From Clonostachys chloroleuca (lineage: Eukaryota > Ascomycota > Sordariomycetes > Hypocreales > Bionectriaceae), in contig JBANAY010000001.1 of NCBI GenBank assembly GCA_037952775.1, forward strand, positions 3,472,001-3,536,000: a stretch of 64,000 nucleotides of DNA. The letters run 5' to 3'. Below the pieces are notes generated by a model, which had not been told where the DNA came from, made no database searches, and was given only the letters and a program-made list of their open reading frames with translations. A program made the translations under genes and the position numbers. Within the stretch, counting starts at the first letter, position 1. The number at the start of each line of letters is the position of its first letter. Of the stretch, positions 11,755-23,779 are shown in pieces.

Positions 11755-12854
11755 ATGTCCAATGTTCGAAAGGCGGTTCCCTCTGCGGGACGGAGTGCCC
11801 CCGCATCAACTTCCGGCAAGAAGCGAAAGTCACAGGGCCCAAGATACTACGCAGTGCAAGTTGGGAAAAGGCCAGGCGTTTATTTGACCTACGCCGAATG
11901 CGAGAAGCAGACGAACGGGTTCAGAGGCGCGATTTGTAAGGATTTTCTCCGTCCCCTCCACACCGAGGTACTCTCACCTTGGATGACTAGGCCAGGCTTG
12001 CTCATTTCGCTCTTCTAGTCAAATCCTTCCTCTCGAGGCAAGACGCCGAGGCATTTGCGGCCGGCAAGAAGGTCCAGGCCAACTCCGACGAGCCCCAGAA
12101 GTTCTACGCAGTGGCTGTTGGCAGGCCTTCAGGCATATACAACGATTGGTCGGAAGCGAGCGAGGCGATCAAAGGCGTGAGGGGTCCCAAGTACAAGAAG
12201 TTTGCCACGCGAGCGGAGGCTGTCGCGTTCATTAGAGAGCACGGGAGCGCCGAGACCCTCAAAGCATTGGGAGAAACAGTGCCGGAAGAGGAAGAGGGGG
12301 AGGAGGAAGAAGAGGACGACGAGGACGACGGCGAAGATGACATAGAAGAGTCAAGGCCGGCCAAGAAATTAAAAACGACAGGGAAGGAGAAGACCGATGG
12401 TTTTATGCAGATATATACCGACGGAAGTAGCCGCTCCAATGGGAAGGCCGGCGCGAGGGCTGGAATAGGCGTCTTCTTTGGAGAGGGCGACCACAAGAAC
12501 ATATCGGAGCCTTTACCCGGCGAACTTCAGACGAACCAGCGAGCAGAGCTCATGGCCATGTTGCGGGCTCTGGAGGTGGTCGCGGACGAACAGGATGTCC
12601 GGATTATCAGCGACAGTAAATACTCGATCAACTGTGTAACAGAGTGGGCAGAGAAGTGGGAGGCAGGGGGTTGGAGAACAAGCAATGGGGACAAAGTCAA
12701 GAACCAGGATATCATCAGCGCAGTCCGGAAGAGAATGTCTGAACGGAGCCAGGCTGGGGCCCAGACGGACTTCCGCTGGGTGAAGGGTCACGCTTCGGAC
12801 CCGGGCAACGTAGCTGCGGATTTGTTGGCGGTCAATGGGGCCAAGCAGAGATGA
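11755..12854 (+). CDS. Ribonuclease H1
   Basis: Exons 11755-11935 and 12019-12854, with an 83-nt intron, join to 338 codons. Two N-terminal RNase H1 hybrid-binding (caulimovirus-VI-type) modules are visible: YYAVQVGKRPGVYLTYAEC in exon 1, continuing as FKSFLSRQDAEAF after the join, and FYAVAVGRPSGIYNDW with KKFATRAEAVAF after it. A linker of mainly Glu/Asp about 22 residues long and a basic KKLKTT patch follow. The catalytic domain then carries all four acidic residues: YTDGS (Asp about 195), NQRAELMA (Glu about 237), IISDSKYS (Asp about 259) and GNVAADLL (Asp about 328), plus WVKGHAS. The enzyme cleaves the RNA strand of RNA-DNA hybrids, as in R-loops and misincorporated ribonucleotides. The KKLKTT patch may be a nuclear signal. 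An alternative acceptor near 11990 would break the conserved hybrid-binding module, so I chose the downstream one. Confidence 0.94.
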
Positions 12855-15495
12855 GGAGTCTTTGAAGGTAATCCGCTTTCTTCCTTGACAGGTCGTATTT
12901 TCTCTTTTCCTTGGTTCTGCCTATTCTTTCTGTTCTGGGATCGGCATCTCTGCTCTAGAATCTACGTCTTGTTGGAGTGCGGTTGAATTTAGCCCGTTGG
13001 ATGCTTAGGAAAACGAGAGACGTGTACCCTGTTGATAGAGAGAAACGAATTGGCACAGAGGACACAGTTCTAGCAAGATCATTCTTATCGCGTGATGAGA
13101 GACTTCTAGGCTTTTGTTTGAGATATACGGTGTTGTATATGGTTCCATTGGGTCCTTTCCCCCGTCACTGTGGTTCAGTGTCTTCCTTCATCATATCTAA
13201 TTACATTCTCCTCTCGATAAGTTACAATCCAATGTTGCAATCTACTTCGTTTCGTCTATCGCATGCAGACAGATAAGGTTTTGTCCATTGGCCATTAGAC
13301 AACATACCGCAATGCTGGTACGGGACTCCACGGGAGTTAGCAATAGTAACCGTCTTAATGCAATCAGAAACTTAAATGTTTGCGATGCATAGCGCTAAAA
13401 GAAAAAAGCCTCGTGCGCGTTTAAAAAGTAATAGAATGAGCTCATTCTCGGCTTCTATCAGGGAGATTGTCAAGTCGGACATAAGGAAGGGGGTGTAGGT
13501 GACATTGTCGCAGATGAGGTTTGCCCTTGCATTTAACCAGAGACAAGCCAACCAAGAAGATAACATCCCGGCCAGTACAAAGTGATGTGTGTATTCTACA
13601 TTTGAGCAGGCACGCTCTCTCGCATCATCACGTCGCATCGGCACGTTTCTAATGCTTGAATATCTCTCGGATCCGAGTGGTTGAGATGGGGTGTGGGTGT
13701 GTGGCGTTTATTAAGATGCAGAGAGGCATTATCTAGAAGCAACCATCAGAAAACTACGGGTAGGTACGAAGCAGCTATAGCAGGGTAAAGCCATTGGCTG
13801 GTTGGACCAGAAGCAACCCGGTATGCTCTGGCCATTACCGATCTGTGTAGAATGGGAGATGAGAAGCGACACCAAATCCCTGCACAGTTGCACACCGGTT
13901 TGCGGAGTTGCAGATTGTCAGACCTCGTTTAGACCAACAGAGACAGGCCTTATCAAGACATTGCTGCACGGTGACGGACAAGTCCGTTTTCATGCCGGCA
14001 AAAGAGCCTCGCAACGAGATAAGGTTTGGCTTTGAATATGAAAATTGGAGGCCTCGACTTGCGCAATTGGCAACGTGTCTAATTAGAAGAAGGATGACTC
14101 CTAGGGCCAGATGACTAGAGGAATGGCCGAAAAGATCTGAAATCTCATTATGTACAGATAGAGTATTCCTCGTATTAGATCATCATGGCTGAAGAGGGAA
14201 AGCCGTCGATAAGATATCGGGATATCCAGGGCTCGCCGAGCACAAGGCTCTTGCCGCCCGGACGCACATATGCACGTTCGAAGTTTAATAAAGGATGTTC
14301 AGGTCCGCTTGCGGCCCTCCATAGTTCTGATGCTGGATGTATGTCTGCTTGGCGATAAGTGATATGATATAGCATCATCCCCGTGGATGTATCGTTCGCC
14401 CAGGTGTTATCCACTAGGTACGTACTAGTACTAGTAGGTACCTGGCCGTTAGCGATTGCCCTCGCCGGAATTCGCAGGGTCTCAGTGAGCCTAGTTAGAT
14501 TTAGGTGTGGGAAGGTTACGCCCGCACTGTGTGAGCTAGCGGCCTTTGTTTGCAATCATACAGCGCGTGAACCCTTCCCAATCTACTGTGGCGACTTCCA
14601 CGGGTCCTTTTCCGGCCCACCGTCTCCAGCTTGTTCCTTCCAGAACCCTGAGCGGGAACAGCGGTGTCCCTGGCTCGTCTGTCTGCCAGTGCCACACTGT
14701 CGATGCACTGGGGGTTGCATTGCGCTGCTAGGAACCGTGCTGCATTGTTCTGAGAACTGGGCCCAGACTTGGCCCTAGGGCGTAATTCGGTGGCCCACTG
14801 TAACCCAACCAGGAGCCAGCCCAGAGGCTTCCACGTCTCTCCGCCCAGGCCCAAGACCACGTTAGCACCACTGTAGATGAGCAACTGCTAACAGGTACCG
14901 CCTACCTATCAAAACGTATCGAAATCCATCCCCACTCTCCACGCAATTGCAACTCTCCCGACCACAATTTGTTCGGTTGTGTTGCAGGCCTCGTCAATCT
15001 ACCTCGCTCGCCGTTACGGTCGCGGTCAGCTTGCGAATCGAAATGTGCCATCGTCTCTGACGGCTCCTGCGTTGACCTCGATAGCTGCCGAATTTCCTGC
15101 GACGACGACGATCGACAGCCTCGGACCGCTCGCATCGTCGCGTGCTGGGATTCGATTTTTGTCCCCACGATCCTAGAACACCACCCCCAACATCATAAGC
15201 CTGTCAGCTCAACATCCACCACAGCCATCATCCACGCTGTAATTTTGGCTTCTCTGGGCAGAACGCTTTATTCAGCCTCGGCGCGATACATTGGCAGTAC
15301 TGTCCGTGAGAACGACCCCGACCTGGACTCTTTATCGGCACCGCTCAACCTGGCCGTATACATCCCACACCGTTGACTCCTCGCAGATTCCTCAACAACT
15401 CTACGGAGCACGCCGCACGCTTAATTCGATTCTTCGATCTCATCAGAGCATAAGGATTCGACTCAATTTGCATCGTATATTCCCTCCACCAGGTC
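12855..15495. other. 2.6 kb intergenic region, RNase H1 / MGA2-type factor
   Basis: No gene is supported here. There is an imperfect 28-base palindrome at 14416-14443, built from GTAC and CTAG units. A long leader-like stretch rich in C, T and A precedes the next start codon (about 14,900-15,490). Short open frames (131, 126 and 135 codons) overlap each other on both strands and lack motifs. Confidence 0.5.
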
Positions 15496-18400
15496 ATGTC
15501 GCCCGCTGGAGGCACAGGCTCCCCCAGCCCGTACATAGCTGGAACAGATGATCCGATCCACGGCACCCGGTTTAACGATTCTTTCGACGATGCATTTGCA
15601 GCCTCCGAGCCGTGCGAGTATAACAACAACAGTCCCGACACGCTCCAAAGTTTAGACGCAGCTCGTAAAGGTGACGGGCAGTCGGATCTCACTACGTTCG
15701 AATTCACAGGCTCACCAAACGACGGCTCCTTCCACGAATACTCGTCAGATTCTGCCGAGTCTTCGAAAAGGGAGGAGCAGACTCCACCCGAAATCAGCGA
15801 CGCAGTCATGGACGGGATTCTGGATCCCGCTATGGAGTGGCCTGAACCCGATTCATTTGACTCCCTGATGGGCGACGATACCTCATTCATCACCGACACC
15901 GACGCCTCGCACCTACACGGTCTTCAATTTGATTTCGAACACGATGGAGACTCGAATACCCAACAACCGGATTTTTTGGAGGCTTCCAACAAGTCAACCA
16001 TTACTCCGTCCCAGACCATGCTCTCTCTCGATAGCCCTAGGACAGATACCCTCAGTATAGATCATCAACGGCATAACTCGGTATATCTCCAAGTTACACC
16101 CACCTTGAGGGAACTTGTGCTAACACCTCGCAGCATTGCTCCATGGAATCCATAGTAACTTATCAAAATCGTTCACGGGAGGTTTCGCCCATGGCCAATA
16201 CAGTGACGAGCCACCAATCCACACCTTCAGCTCTTTTCCAAACACCATCCCCCGGAGCCATGCCAGAAGCTCCCTCGCATAACTTCTTAACCAATGGCAC
16301 GGGGAATTCAAAATCAATGTGGGGGGGACAAGCGTCCTGGGCCGCACTGGATAGTGTCTTTGCCACCAACAAAGCTGGGATGAATGGAGTGCATCCCCAA
16401 GCACAGCAAACATATCACTTCGGCTCTCAACCTCTTCTCAATCCTGGTCCTCCGCGCTGTGAACTTGTTATCAAGGACACTCCTGCAAAATCCCGAGTCG
16501 AAACTCAGATCCGTCTCCTCATGGTAATCAAGAACCCACCCCCAGGTATCACGAAACTGCATCTTCCCACACACACAATCTCAAAACCGAAGCTTCAAGT
16601 CAGGCCGCCACCGGCTCCCTCGCCGGACATGCTTGAACTGTCCGTTTCCTTGGTGTGCACTAGTGCCTTAGCACAAGCGGAAGTGAGACAAAATGCGCTC
16701 CGTAGAGCTGCAGCTAACCCTCAGCGTTATCTTCCACCTCCCAATGATGGATCTCAACACTCACCGCAGAATGGGGCTGAAGTGCGGATATGTGAGAACT
16801 GTATGGGCCGAGAGCGGAAGCGTGCTGCGAGGAAGAAGGTGAAGCAAATAGACGCTGAAAAGGCATGGGCCGATGACGAGGCACACCGCGTTGTCGTGTT
16901 CAATACTAATGAAGTACGGGAGTGGAAGCCGGACTCTGACGATAAAGAACGCCATCTAAATGGGGCCATGGTGATCGATTGCCCTACTCGAATTGCCTGC
17001 TATTGTCGTCACCACGGGGAGAAGATGGGTTTCAACATTATCTTCACCTTGAAGGATTACAAGGGCAGATTTGTTGCTCAGACAATGTCCCCACCAATCA
17101 TGATCACCGACGACCACAAGACAGCTCCGTTGGCATCACTGAATCCACAATCTTCAGTGTCCGAACAAACCGAATTGGCAGCCTTAGGGCCCTCAGCTCC
17201 CAATGGAGTCTTCCATCACTCGCCTCCAAGTCAGGAGATGGCGGCTCAGCACGCGCCAATGCCTCCTGTGCGAACACCCCCATCTATGAACGCGAGTATA
17301 CCCTCTCGCGTACTATCACGCCCTGCGTCTCCATCTCAAGGAGGCCGTATGGCCAAGAAGAGGAAATCAAGCACGCCTAGAGTTCCTAACGAATTAGCCA
17401 TGACGAAGCTCGAACGCTCGCCAGGACCGCAGGGCCCAACCCCTCAATCAGGGGCAGTCTCGCCCTTTCACGCCAACGCCAGCAACTTTTCACAGCCAGA
17501 GCCGATATTTGCTCAACCCAATGGCCATTTACCATTCGCTGCGAACCCACCTACCCCCGGCTCGGCCGAGCAGACTCCTTTTTTCGGTACTCACAGGTCT
17601 TCAAGCATGGACAACCTCGCCATGGCACAGCTATACTCTGCGCCTCCCTCTAACCATGCCAGCCGTGCGCCCAGTCCGAATGGTCTGAGAAACGGTTTAC
17701 AAACCCAGGCGCAAGCTCCGCTTACGCAGACCATGGGTCCTGGCTTATTATCCATGCCCATCAGCTCCCCACCTCCTCGTCAACCCCATATGATTCACAA
17801 AGTCATCCCGAACGAAGGTCCAAGAATGGGCGGAGCCGAGGTCACTATTTTAGGAACCGGGTTCTTCCAGGGCTTGGATGTCTATTTTGGCAATGTCAAG
17901 GCCGTCACAACAACCTTCTGGGGAGAATCATCATTGGTCTGCTTGCTCCCTCCTTCGCCAGTCACAGGGCTGGTACCGGTAACGTGTCAGCATAGCAGCG
18001 GCTCAACGTCCCAGAGCCTTCCTTTGAGCAACAATCCAGTCTTCTTCCGGTACATTGATGATTCGGAGAATCAACTCATGCGCCTGGCTCTACAGTGTGT
18101 TGGCGGCAAACTTACAGGTGGTGATATTGATGTTAGCGCCCTAGCCCGCCAGCTCATTGATAGATTCAATGCCCAGGGTGGGGGTTCGTCGTCAGGAGAT
18201 GTATCATCAGCACCTGGAGGAGCCATGTACAGCCACACGTCCAATGGCATCCTGGAATCACAGCTCCTCAAGTGTCTGGACGTAATTGATCTGGATGACA
18301 GCCCACACAAGGCTGACCTGGACAGGCAATGCTCGACTGGTCAGACTATGCTCCATCTGGCCTCGTCTATGGGTTACCACCGATTTGTAGCGGCACTTAT

Positions 18401-19723
18401 TGCCCGAGGTGCAAATCCCAACGCAGTGGACAATGGCCATTTCACTCCTCTCCACATTGCTGCTCTTCACAACCAGCCTGATATCGTTAGGCGACTGATC
18501 CTCGCAGGGGCTAGCACAAAGCGCCGCAGCTTGTCTGGCCTCGTGCCGCTCGACATGGCCAAGACAACTGGTGTCTCACGCGCGATCCGTCTTTCGCAAC
18601 GCCATACTCGGTCTCTTAGTGGAGGCTCTATCCGAAGCAGAACTAGTAGTGCGGGCTCATTACAGTCGCTATGGGAACCCCTCAGTCGTGTCAAGACACA
18701 CGAGGAACCTCTTCCTCTGGACTCTGGCGAAGAAAGCCCTGAGTATACTTCAGGTGATTTCGAGGATGAGGATCCTGATGAAGACACATACTTGACAATG
18801 CGTCGCCCAAGCGCTCTGAAGCAGGATGTTGATCGGTCTCAGGTCCTCGGTGAACAAGCACAGGCGAACGAGGATCCTGCCTCTCAAGCAAACGCACTGG
18901 GAGCAGCGCTCAAGGAACAAGTTCAGCAACAGTTACAACAATTCCAACAGACCATGGCTCTACACTTACAAAATCTACCCCAGTTCCCTCAGATTCCGCA
19001 AATGCCTGCTCTGCCAGGCATGCCCATGCTCCCCGACTACCAGGCCTATCTGCAACCTGCTCCTTTCATGCGACGTATGACTCAGTATATGCCTGGTATG
19101 TCAGGCGGCCGTCCAGAATCAGAGGATGGCACTGGCAATAAGGTCGATCATCGCTGGTGGGATTTGTCATCATACAGAAACACCAACAGTATTCCTCCTC
19201 CATCTTACGAGGAGATCTTCCCAGAGAAAGATCTTGATGTAAAACAAGCTTCTGCCCTTCAGGCCGCTGTGGAAGCTGAAGCGGACATGAAGTGCGCAAC
19301 AATCTATGATCAGGCGTCATCATCAACCACCACAATTGCGCAAGAGAGGACCAAGGTCCCCAGCGTTTTGAAGATTGGCCGCAAGAACGCCATCACCAAG
19401 GAACAACAAGAGCAACTTCTCAGGGCCCGCGAAGAAAGACTGAAGAGATTAAGCAACGACCGTAATCTCTTCTTCATCTGGGTAAGTACCTTTGACTTAT
19501 TTCACTTTCCCATCTTCTATATAAGCCAATACTGACATGGCAATTTTATTAGATTCCCTTGCTCCTGGTAATGGTTTGCGCCATGATATACAGCTACTTC
19601 CCAGCACTCTTCCCACTGGTTTGGAGCATCGTCTCGAGCTCATGTCTCTCTGTTGCAAAGAGGGCACATTCCACATTCTCTAAATTACAAACTGGTCCTA
19701 CGGAACGCGTGGTCGAGGTATAG
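15496..19723 (+). CDS. MGA2: Mga2/Spt23-type IPT-ankyrin transcription factor with C-terminal membrane anchor
   Basis: Exons 15496-16080, 16134-19481 and 19553-19723 join to 1367 codons, with introns of 53 and 71 nt at exact codon boundaries. The N-terminal region is acidic and serine-rich. Next comes a conserved Mga2/Spt23 region with ELVIKDTPAKSRVETQIRL (about residue 300) and a cysteine/basic segment, ICENCMGRERKRAARKKVKQ. An IPT/TIG immunoglobulin-like domain follows at about 745-835 (VIPNEGPRMGGAEVTILGTG). Two clear ankyrin repeats lie at about 930-1015 (GQTMLHLASSMGYHRFVAAL, TPLHIAALHNQPDIVRRLI). A glutamine-rich stretch and a single hydrophobic segment in exon 3 (IPLLLVMVCAMIYSYF) complete it. 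In yeast, Mga2 and Spt23 are anchored in the ER or nuclear envelope, sense lipid packing, and are released by ubiquitin-proteasome processing to activate OLE1. This architecture supports the same role here. The third exon is what supplies the anchor. Confidence 0.92.
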
Positions 19724-20986
19724 AGAAGTGCTCAACAAGTGTATACCATGTCCGCAATGTGGATAATGACGATATCAAACATAAACACCCTGATGTATTA
19801 GACATGTTCATCTGGGCGACATTATCGAACAAGATAATCAGTGACTCTGTGTTATTACCAACTAGCTGATTATTCGACTTATTCCTTTTGTTGTATGCAA
19901 TTTGATGACGAGGAAACGGGTGGCTTCATGCAGTATCGCGGTTTAATTTATAACTTACACTACGCATCTAACGTTCTAGGAGGGCATAGGTATTTGCTCT
20001 AGCTCTTTTGTTAAACGGTTTTGGGAAGGGAATTCCGCGCACAGCGCCAGCGCGAGGTAGCTTTATTCGAATGAGCACAGGCTTTTCTTAGGTAGTCATC
20101 TCTGTTTTATACATATCAATTGAATATACTTGACTGGAGAGCTCTCTTGGAATATGCGAATGTATACCCCGTTGTCATACGAAGTGTGAACACGAGCAAA
20201 GCTCCTCAGATGATATATATCGAGAGTGCCAACTGATCTGGCGAGCGAGTACACGGTCGCAGAGGATACCGTTGTAAAATGCAATACCAAGTCATTTCAA
20301 TCCATAAACTCGCCTGTCCGAACCCCTATCCGATCCTTGAACCCTTAATCCATTATGATAATGTCACCAAATGCTGGGTCCTAGTCCCCCCATGGCTTCG
20401 TACATAGTCTCTCCCATGCCTGGAAATCCCATTTATATAAATCCGCACAGCGGTGGGGGAAACTGGTCCCCAAACACCGTCCATCGTGAAAAGCAACCAG
20501 CGAAGAAATCAAAATCAAACAATATGTCATCTCTCAGGAGACCGAAACACCGACCCGGGCGCCCCTTTTGGAAAATAAGGGGGGAAAAAAAAAAAAAAAA
20601 AAAAAAAAAAAAGAAATATGCCCATCCGTTCCCGTATCCTTTCCATCCTAATATCCGTCCTTTCAAGAAAAGAGGTATAAAGCAAAAATAAAATGAAGTT
20701 GGAAAAAAAAAGGTTAGTCGGGGTCAAAGACGCCGACCTCGTTTGCGATTACGCCGCGAGACCAAACGTAGAGAAAGCGAGTTTCACAAAAAAATTCAAA
20801 TGTGTCGTTCGTCCACCATGCATGCATCAAGCTTCATAAGGTCGTGTGAATCAATAAAAGCGGAACATGATCCCCACCTCCTCCCTCTCTCTCTCTCGTC
20901 GACAACCTCGTCGATATTGACGGAACAGAGCTTGCGAGGAGGGCAGGATCCGACATGTTTCGTCAGCGAATAGCATCGTCATCAAA
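19724..20986. other. Convergent intergenic region with 28-base A run
   Basis: This 1.26 kb lies between two converging stop codons. It holds an uninterrupted A run at 20585-20612 and a short CT microsatellite near 20885-20898. No coding potential was recognised. Confidence 0.55.
20585..20612. repeat. 28-base A homopolymer
   Basis: The longest homopolymer in the window, between the converging MGA2-type and 404-residue genes. Confidence 0.95.
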
Positions 20987-21257
20987 TCAATTATTCATTC
21001 CTTCCTGGGCAGCGTGAGCCCGGCGAAGTCCCCTCCAGGGACCGTCATTCTCACGATCCTGGCCGTAGGTGAACTTGGAGGGGATGTTGGGTACCTCGGG
21101 CACGCCTCGATTCGTGTTCGGCCGCACGCGCAGAGGCTCGGCGGCGCTCCTTCTAGGGCGCAGAACCCGCGAGCTGGTCTTGTGGGATAAGGTCTTGCCG
21201 TAGGTCTCACTAGCATTCCGTCTGACAGACGAATCCCGGGACGGGACGGGCACAGAG

Positions 21258-21290
<33 letters not shown>

Positions 21291-22201
21291 AGGCCTGGGA
21301 TTTTGGAGAGAACCGCTCGCTTCGACGATTTCACAGCCTCGGCCTGTGCCACGGCTGCGGCCCTGGCGTTGGAGAAGCTGCGGCTGGAGAGGATCGTGCG
21401 GGAGGACGAGCGCAGCTTAGGCACCGTGAGCTCCCGGGTGGCAGAGGCAGACTTGCGCAGCTTCCTCACTCTCTGGATATTCTGAATGGGATCCTCCTCT
21501 GGCTCCTCATCCGCAGCTCGCTTTGTGCCGCGCGAGTCGGCACTGGCTGGGGTCTGGGCGGGTGATGAAGGGCGCATCCTGGGAGGAGTTGCAGCGAGCG
21601 GAGAGAGTGGCCACTTTGGTCGCTGCGGGTTCTGAGACTGCTGTGGACGCTGCTGCTGCCATTTCGGCTGGCAGGAGGTGTGGTCGGCAGTCGACGGCCG
21701 GGACACTCCAGGCCCAGGCTGGCGGGTGGACTGGATGGCATGGGCGGCAAAGAAGCCCGACGCCACGAGGTTGTTGTAGCTCTCGAAGATCTCCTCCCTG
21801 GACGGCCTGTCATCCTCCTTGCTCTTCCGGGTCGTCTTCTTCTCCTCCGACTTCCTCCTCTTCGCCTCGTCCTCTACCGGGGCCTCCTTCCTCATCCTGA
21901 GCTTGCCCATGACACCATCCCACATCTGTCCCAGGAACTGTTTACTGCCCCGTTTCGTAATGACTGGCCTTGGCACGGGCGAAGGTGCTGCCGCAAGCGG
22001 GATTGCGGGGTCGTAGCTCACCGGCCTGGGCTTTCCCTGGGCCATGGAGAACGGGAGTGCAGGTAGAGGCTTCTCCAACATGGCGCGCTCATCCGGGCCG
22101 ATGAAGTGAACGGGCGGGGTGGCAGATGTGCGGTCGTTCATGGAGCCCTCCTGGAAACGGCTCCGACTCGGCGGCCGGGGGATCTTTGCTTTGTGCGGCA
22201 T
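20987..22201 (-). CDS. Unrecognised basic, low-complexity protein with polyglutamine tract
   Basis: A single uninterrupted frame of 404 codons starts at an ATG (MPHKAKIPRPPSRSR). I do not recognise the family. The protein is rich in Arg, Ser, Pro and Gln and is probably largely disordered. Recognisable stretches are PPVHFIGPDERAMLEKPLPA near the N-terminus, KQFLGQMWDGVMGKLRMRK, a highly charged KRRKSEEKKTTRKSKEDD segment, and EEIFESYNNLVASGFFAAHA, which could form a helix. A run of ten glutamines lies near residue 307, encoded by a nearly pure CAG repeat. The basic patches could be nuclear signals, but localisation is a guess. The frame is GC-rich, free of stops and keeps a consistent codon bias, so I take it as real. 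Its upstream region contains the inverted-repeat element at 22650-22943. Confidence 0.75.
21259..21291. repeat. CTG/CAG trinucleotide microsatellite
   Basis: About eleven tandem CTG units on the plus strand read as CAG in the minus-strand gene, where they encode a ten-residue glutamine run. Pure trinucleotide runs of this kind are prone to length change. Confidence 0.9.
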
Positions 22202-23779
22202 GGTTTCGGGGCTAGATGTTCTTTATCAAGCTGTGTGTGTGTGTTGTATAAGCAGTGGCGTTGGCAAGCGTGCCGTCATGTGAGGCGCGTTGACTGTTGT
22301 CTCCAGCCGAGAAGGGAAATTGCAGAATGCTAAGCAAAGAACCAAGTGAACTCTAAATAGCAATGCGAGAGGCATGAATTGAATCGAAATGTGTTCCTTT
22401 TTTTTTTTTTGGCTTGGGGCAGGGAGTACCAGCCAGTTGAACAGGACGATTTCTTGTTGACTTTCGGGGAGTTGGGGCATCACGTGAGCGTCAGTCGCCA
22501 CAGCAACGGCGAGTGGCCCCCAACTTCAGAGGCAACCGCACCAGGAACAGAAATGCAAACTCCCTGCATTAGGTATCAGAACCGGCCTCTTGAAACATGC
22601 CCTTGTCTGTGTATCTAATACTGGCCGGATTTTGCGATCTGGTACCTAGGCAAGTGGGTTGAAAAAAGGATGAGAGAGGCCAAGTAGGTGACATAAGAAA
22701 TGAGACAGGTAGATTATATAGCGACTACCTTAATAATAATTAGAATGCTGTAATAGTATAAAGTAGGTATAAAAAGGGATAAATTAATAATATTCTGTAT
22801 ATTATTATTTATTTATCTACTATTAGTACTCTTCTAGTAATACTAATCACAGACTCAAAGTAGGTGTGTAGTATAATGCTTAGGTGTCTCGTTTTTAATG
22901 TCGCCCATTTACACCTCTCTCATCCTTTTTTCAACCCACTTGCTAGATTATACCACGCACGGTAAGTTGTACGCAAGGGATGCCAAACAATATTGAAATT
23001 TTATTCAATTGAACCAAAACGCTTTACATCTTGGAGGCGCAATGTTTTAACTAAAGTCAAAAGATGTTCATTCATTAACTCCTTCAGTAATCAAAACACG
23101 TCTCCCATTCCGATAAGATAATCCCAATAGAACAAGTAGAACAACCCGAAGAAAACGATACAAAAGGAAATAACAATGATGCTAATCAGTTCCCTATGGA
23201 GAGTGGAAGAGGCCGGTTCCGCTTCCATGAAAATGAATGACAAATCCAAGCGCAGGCGCTTCGTCAACATACTGAGCCATAAGTTCGTCAGTTAAAAACA
23301 CTGATACCCAATCCTCCAAAAGAGGAACTGAGCATAAGGAAGAGTAAACCGACATCTGCCTAAATCGTGGACAAATGACATGCTTGACTTCGGAGAACGC
23401 AGATGAGATATTCTAATGCGATGATGAAAAGATATGGTGACATAAAAAGTAAGGAGTGAATTGGCTTGAAAATCAAGAAAATGTGAGAGAAATAGCCGTC
23501 TGGCCATTTGTGTAAAGTGCCGAATTAAAATATACAGCAGCTTGGAAGCACGAGACCACAGTGCAAGCAGGCGTGAAAGTAAAGGACGAGTCGTCAGGGC
23601 AAACAGTTGGATGAGTGATTTGGATGAAGCCAGTTTGAGGAAGAAGAGGTATGATGATCTCCACTTCACCGGGTGCAACAAAATGTTCTCCAGAGCAAAT
23701 GTATAACAGCATCGAACGATTATATCCTAAACAAGTTTATGGGTTCCAGGCCGGTGGGAGATCAAGGGAAAAGCCGAAA
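22202..23779. other. Intergenic region upstream of the 404-residue gene, downstream of veA
   Basis: This 1.58 kb contains a 13-base T run at 22398-22410 and a MITE-like element at 22650-22943. From 22,980 to 23,780 it is AT-rich and presumably includes the veA 3' UTR. No gene is supported; the open frame at 23292-23681 lacks any motif. Confidence 0.6.
22650..22943. mobile_element. MITE-like element with 30-bp perfect terminal inverted repeats
   Basis: The left end, beginning GCAAGTGGGTTGAAAAAAGG at 22650, is repeated as the exact reverse complement ending at 22943. The perfect match covers 30 bases at each end. Weaker inverted similarity, with most differences being transitions, continues for about 28 more bases (22680-22707 against 22885-22913). 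The interior is strongly AT-rich and non-coding. The element is flanked directly by TAG on both sides (22647-22649 and 22944-22946), a candidate 3-bp target duplication. CTAG or TA are equally readable, so the superfamily is not settled. At about 294 bp with no open frame it cannot move on its own. It lies about 450 bp upstream of the start codon of the 404-residue gene. Confidence 0.85.

Noticed and set aside
14416..14443. 28-base imperfect palindrome of GTAC and CTAG units
   Set aside because: Short GTAC/CTAG-rich palindromes recur by chance in this sequence; no stem-loop with a terminator tail or known site is evident.
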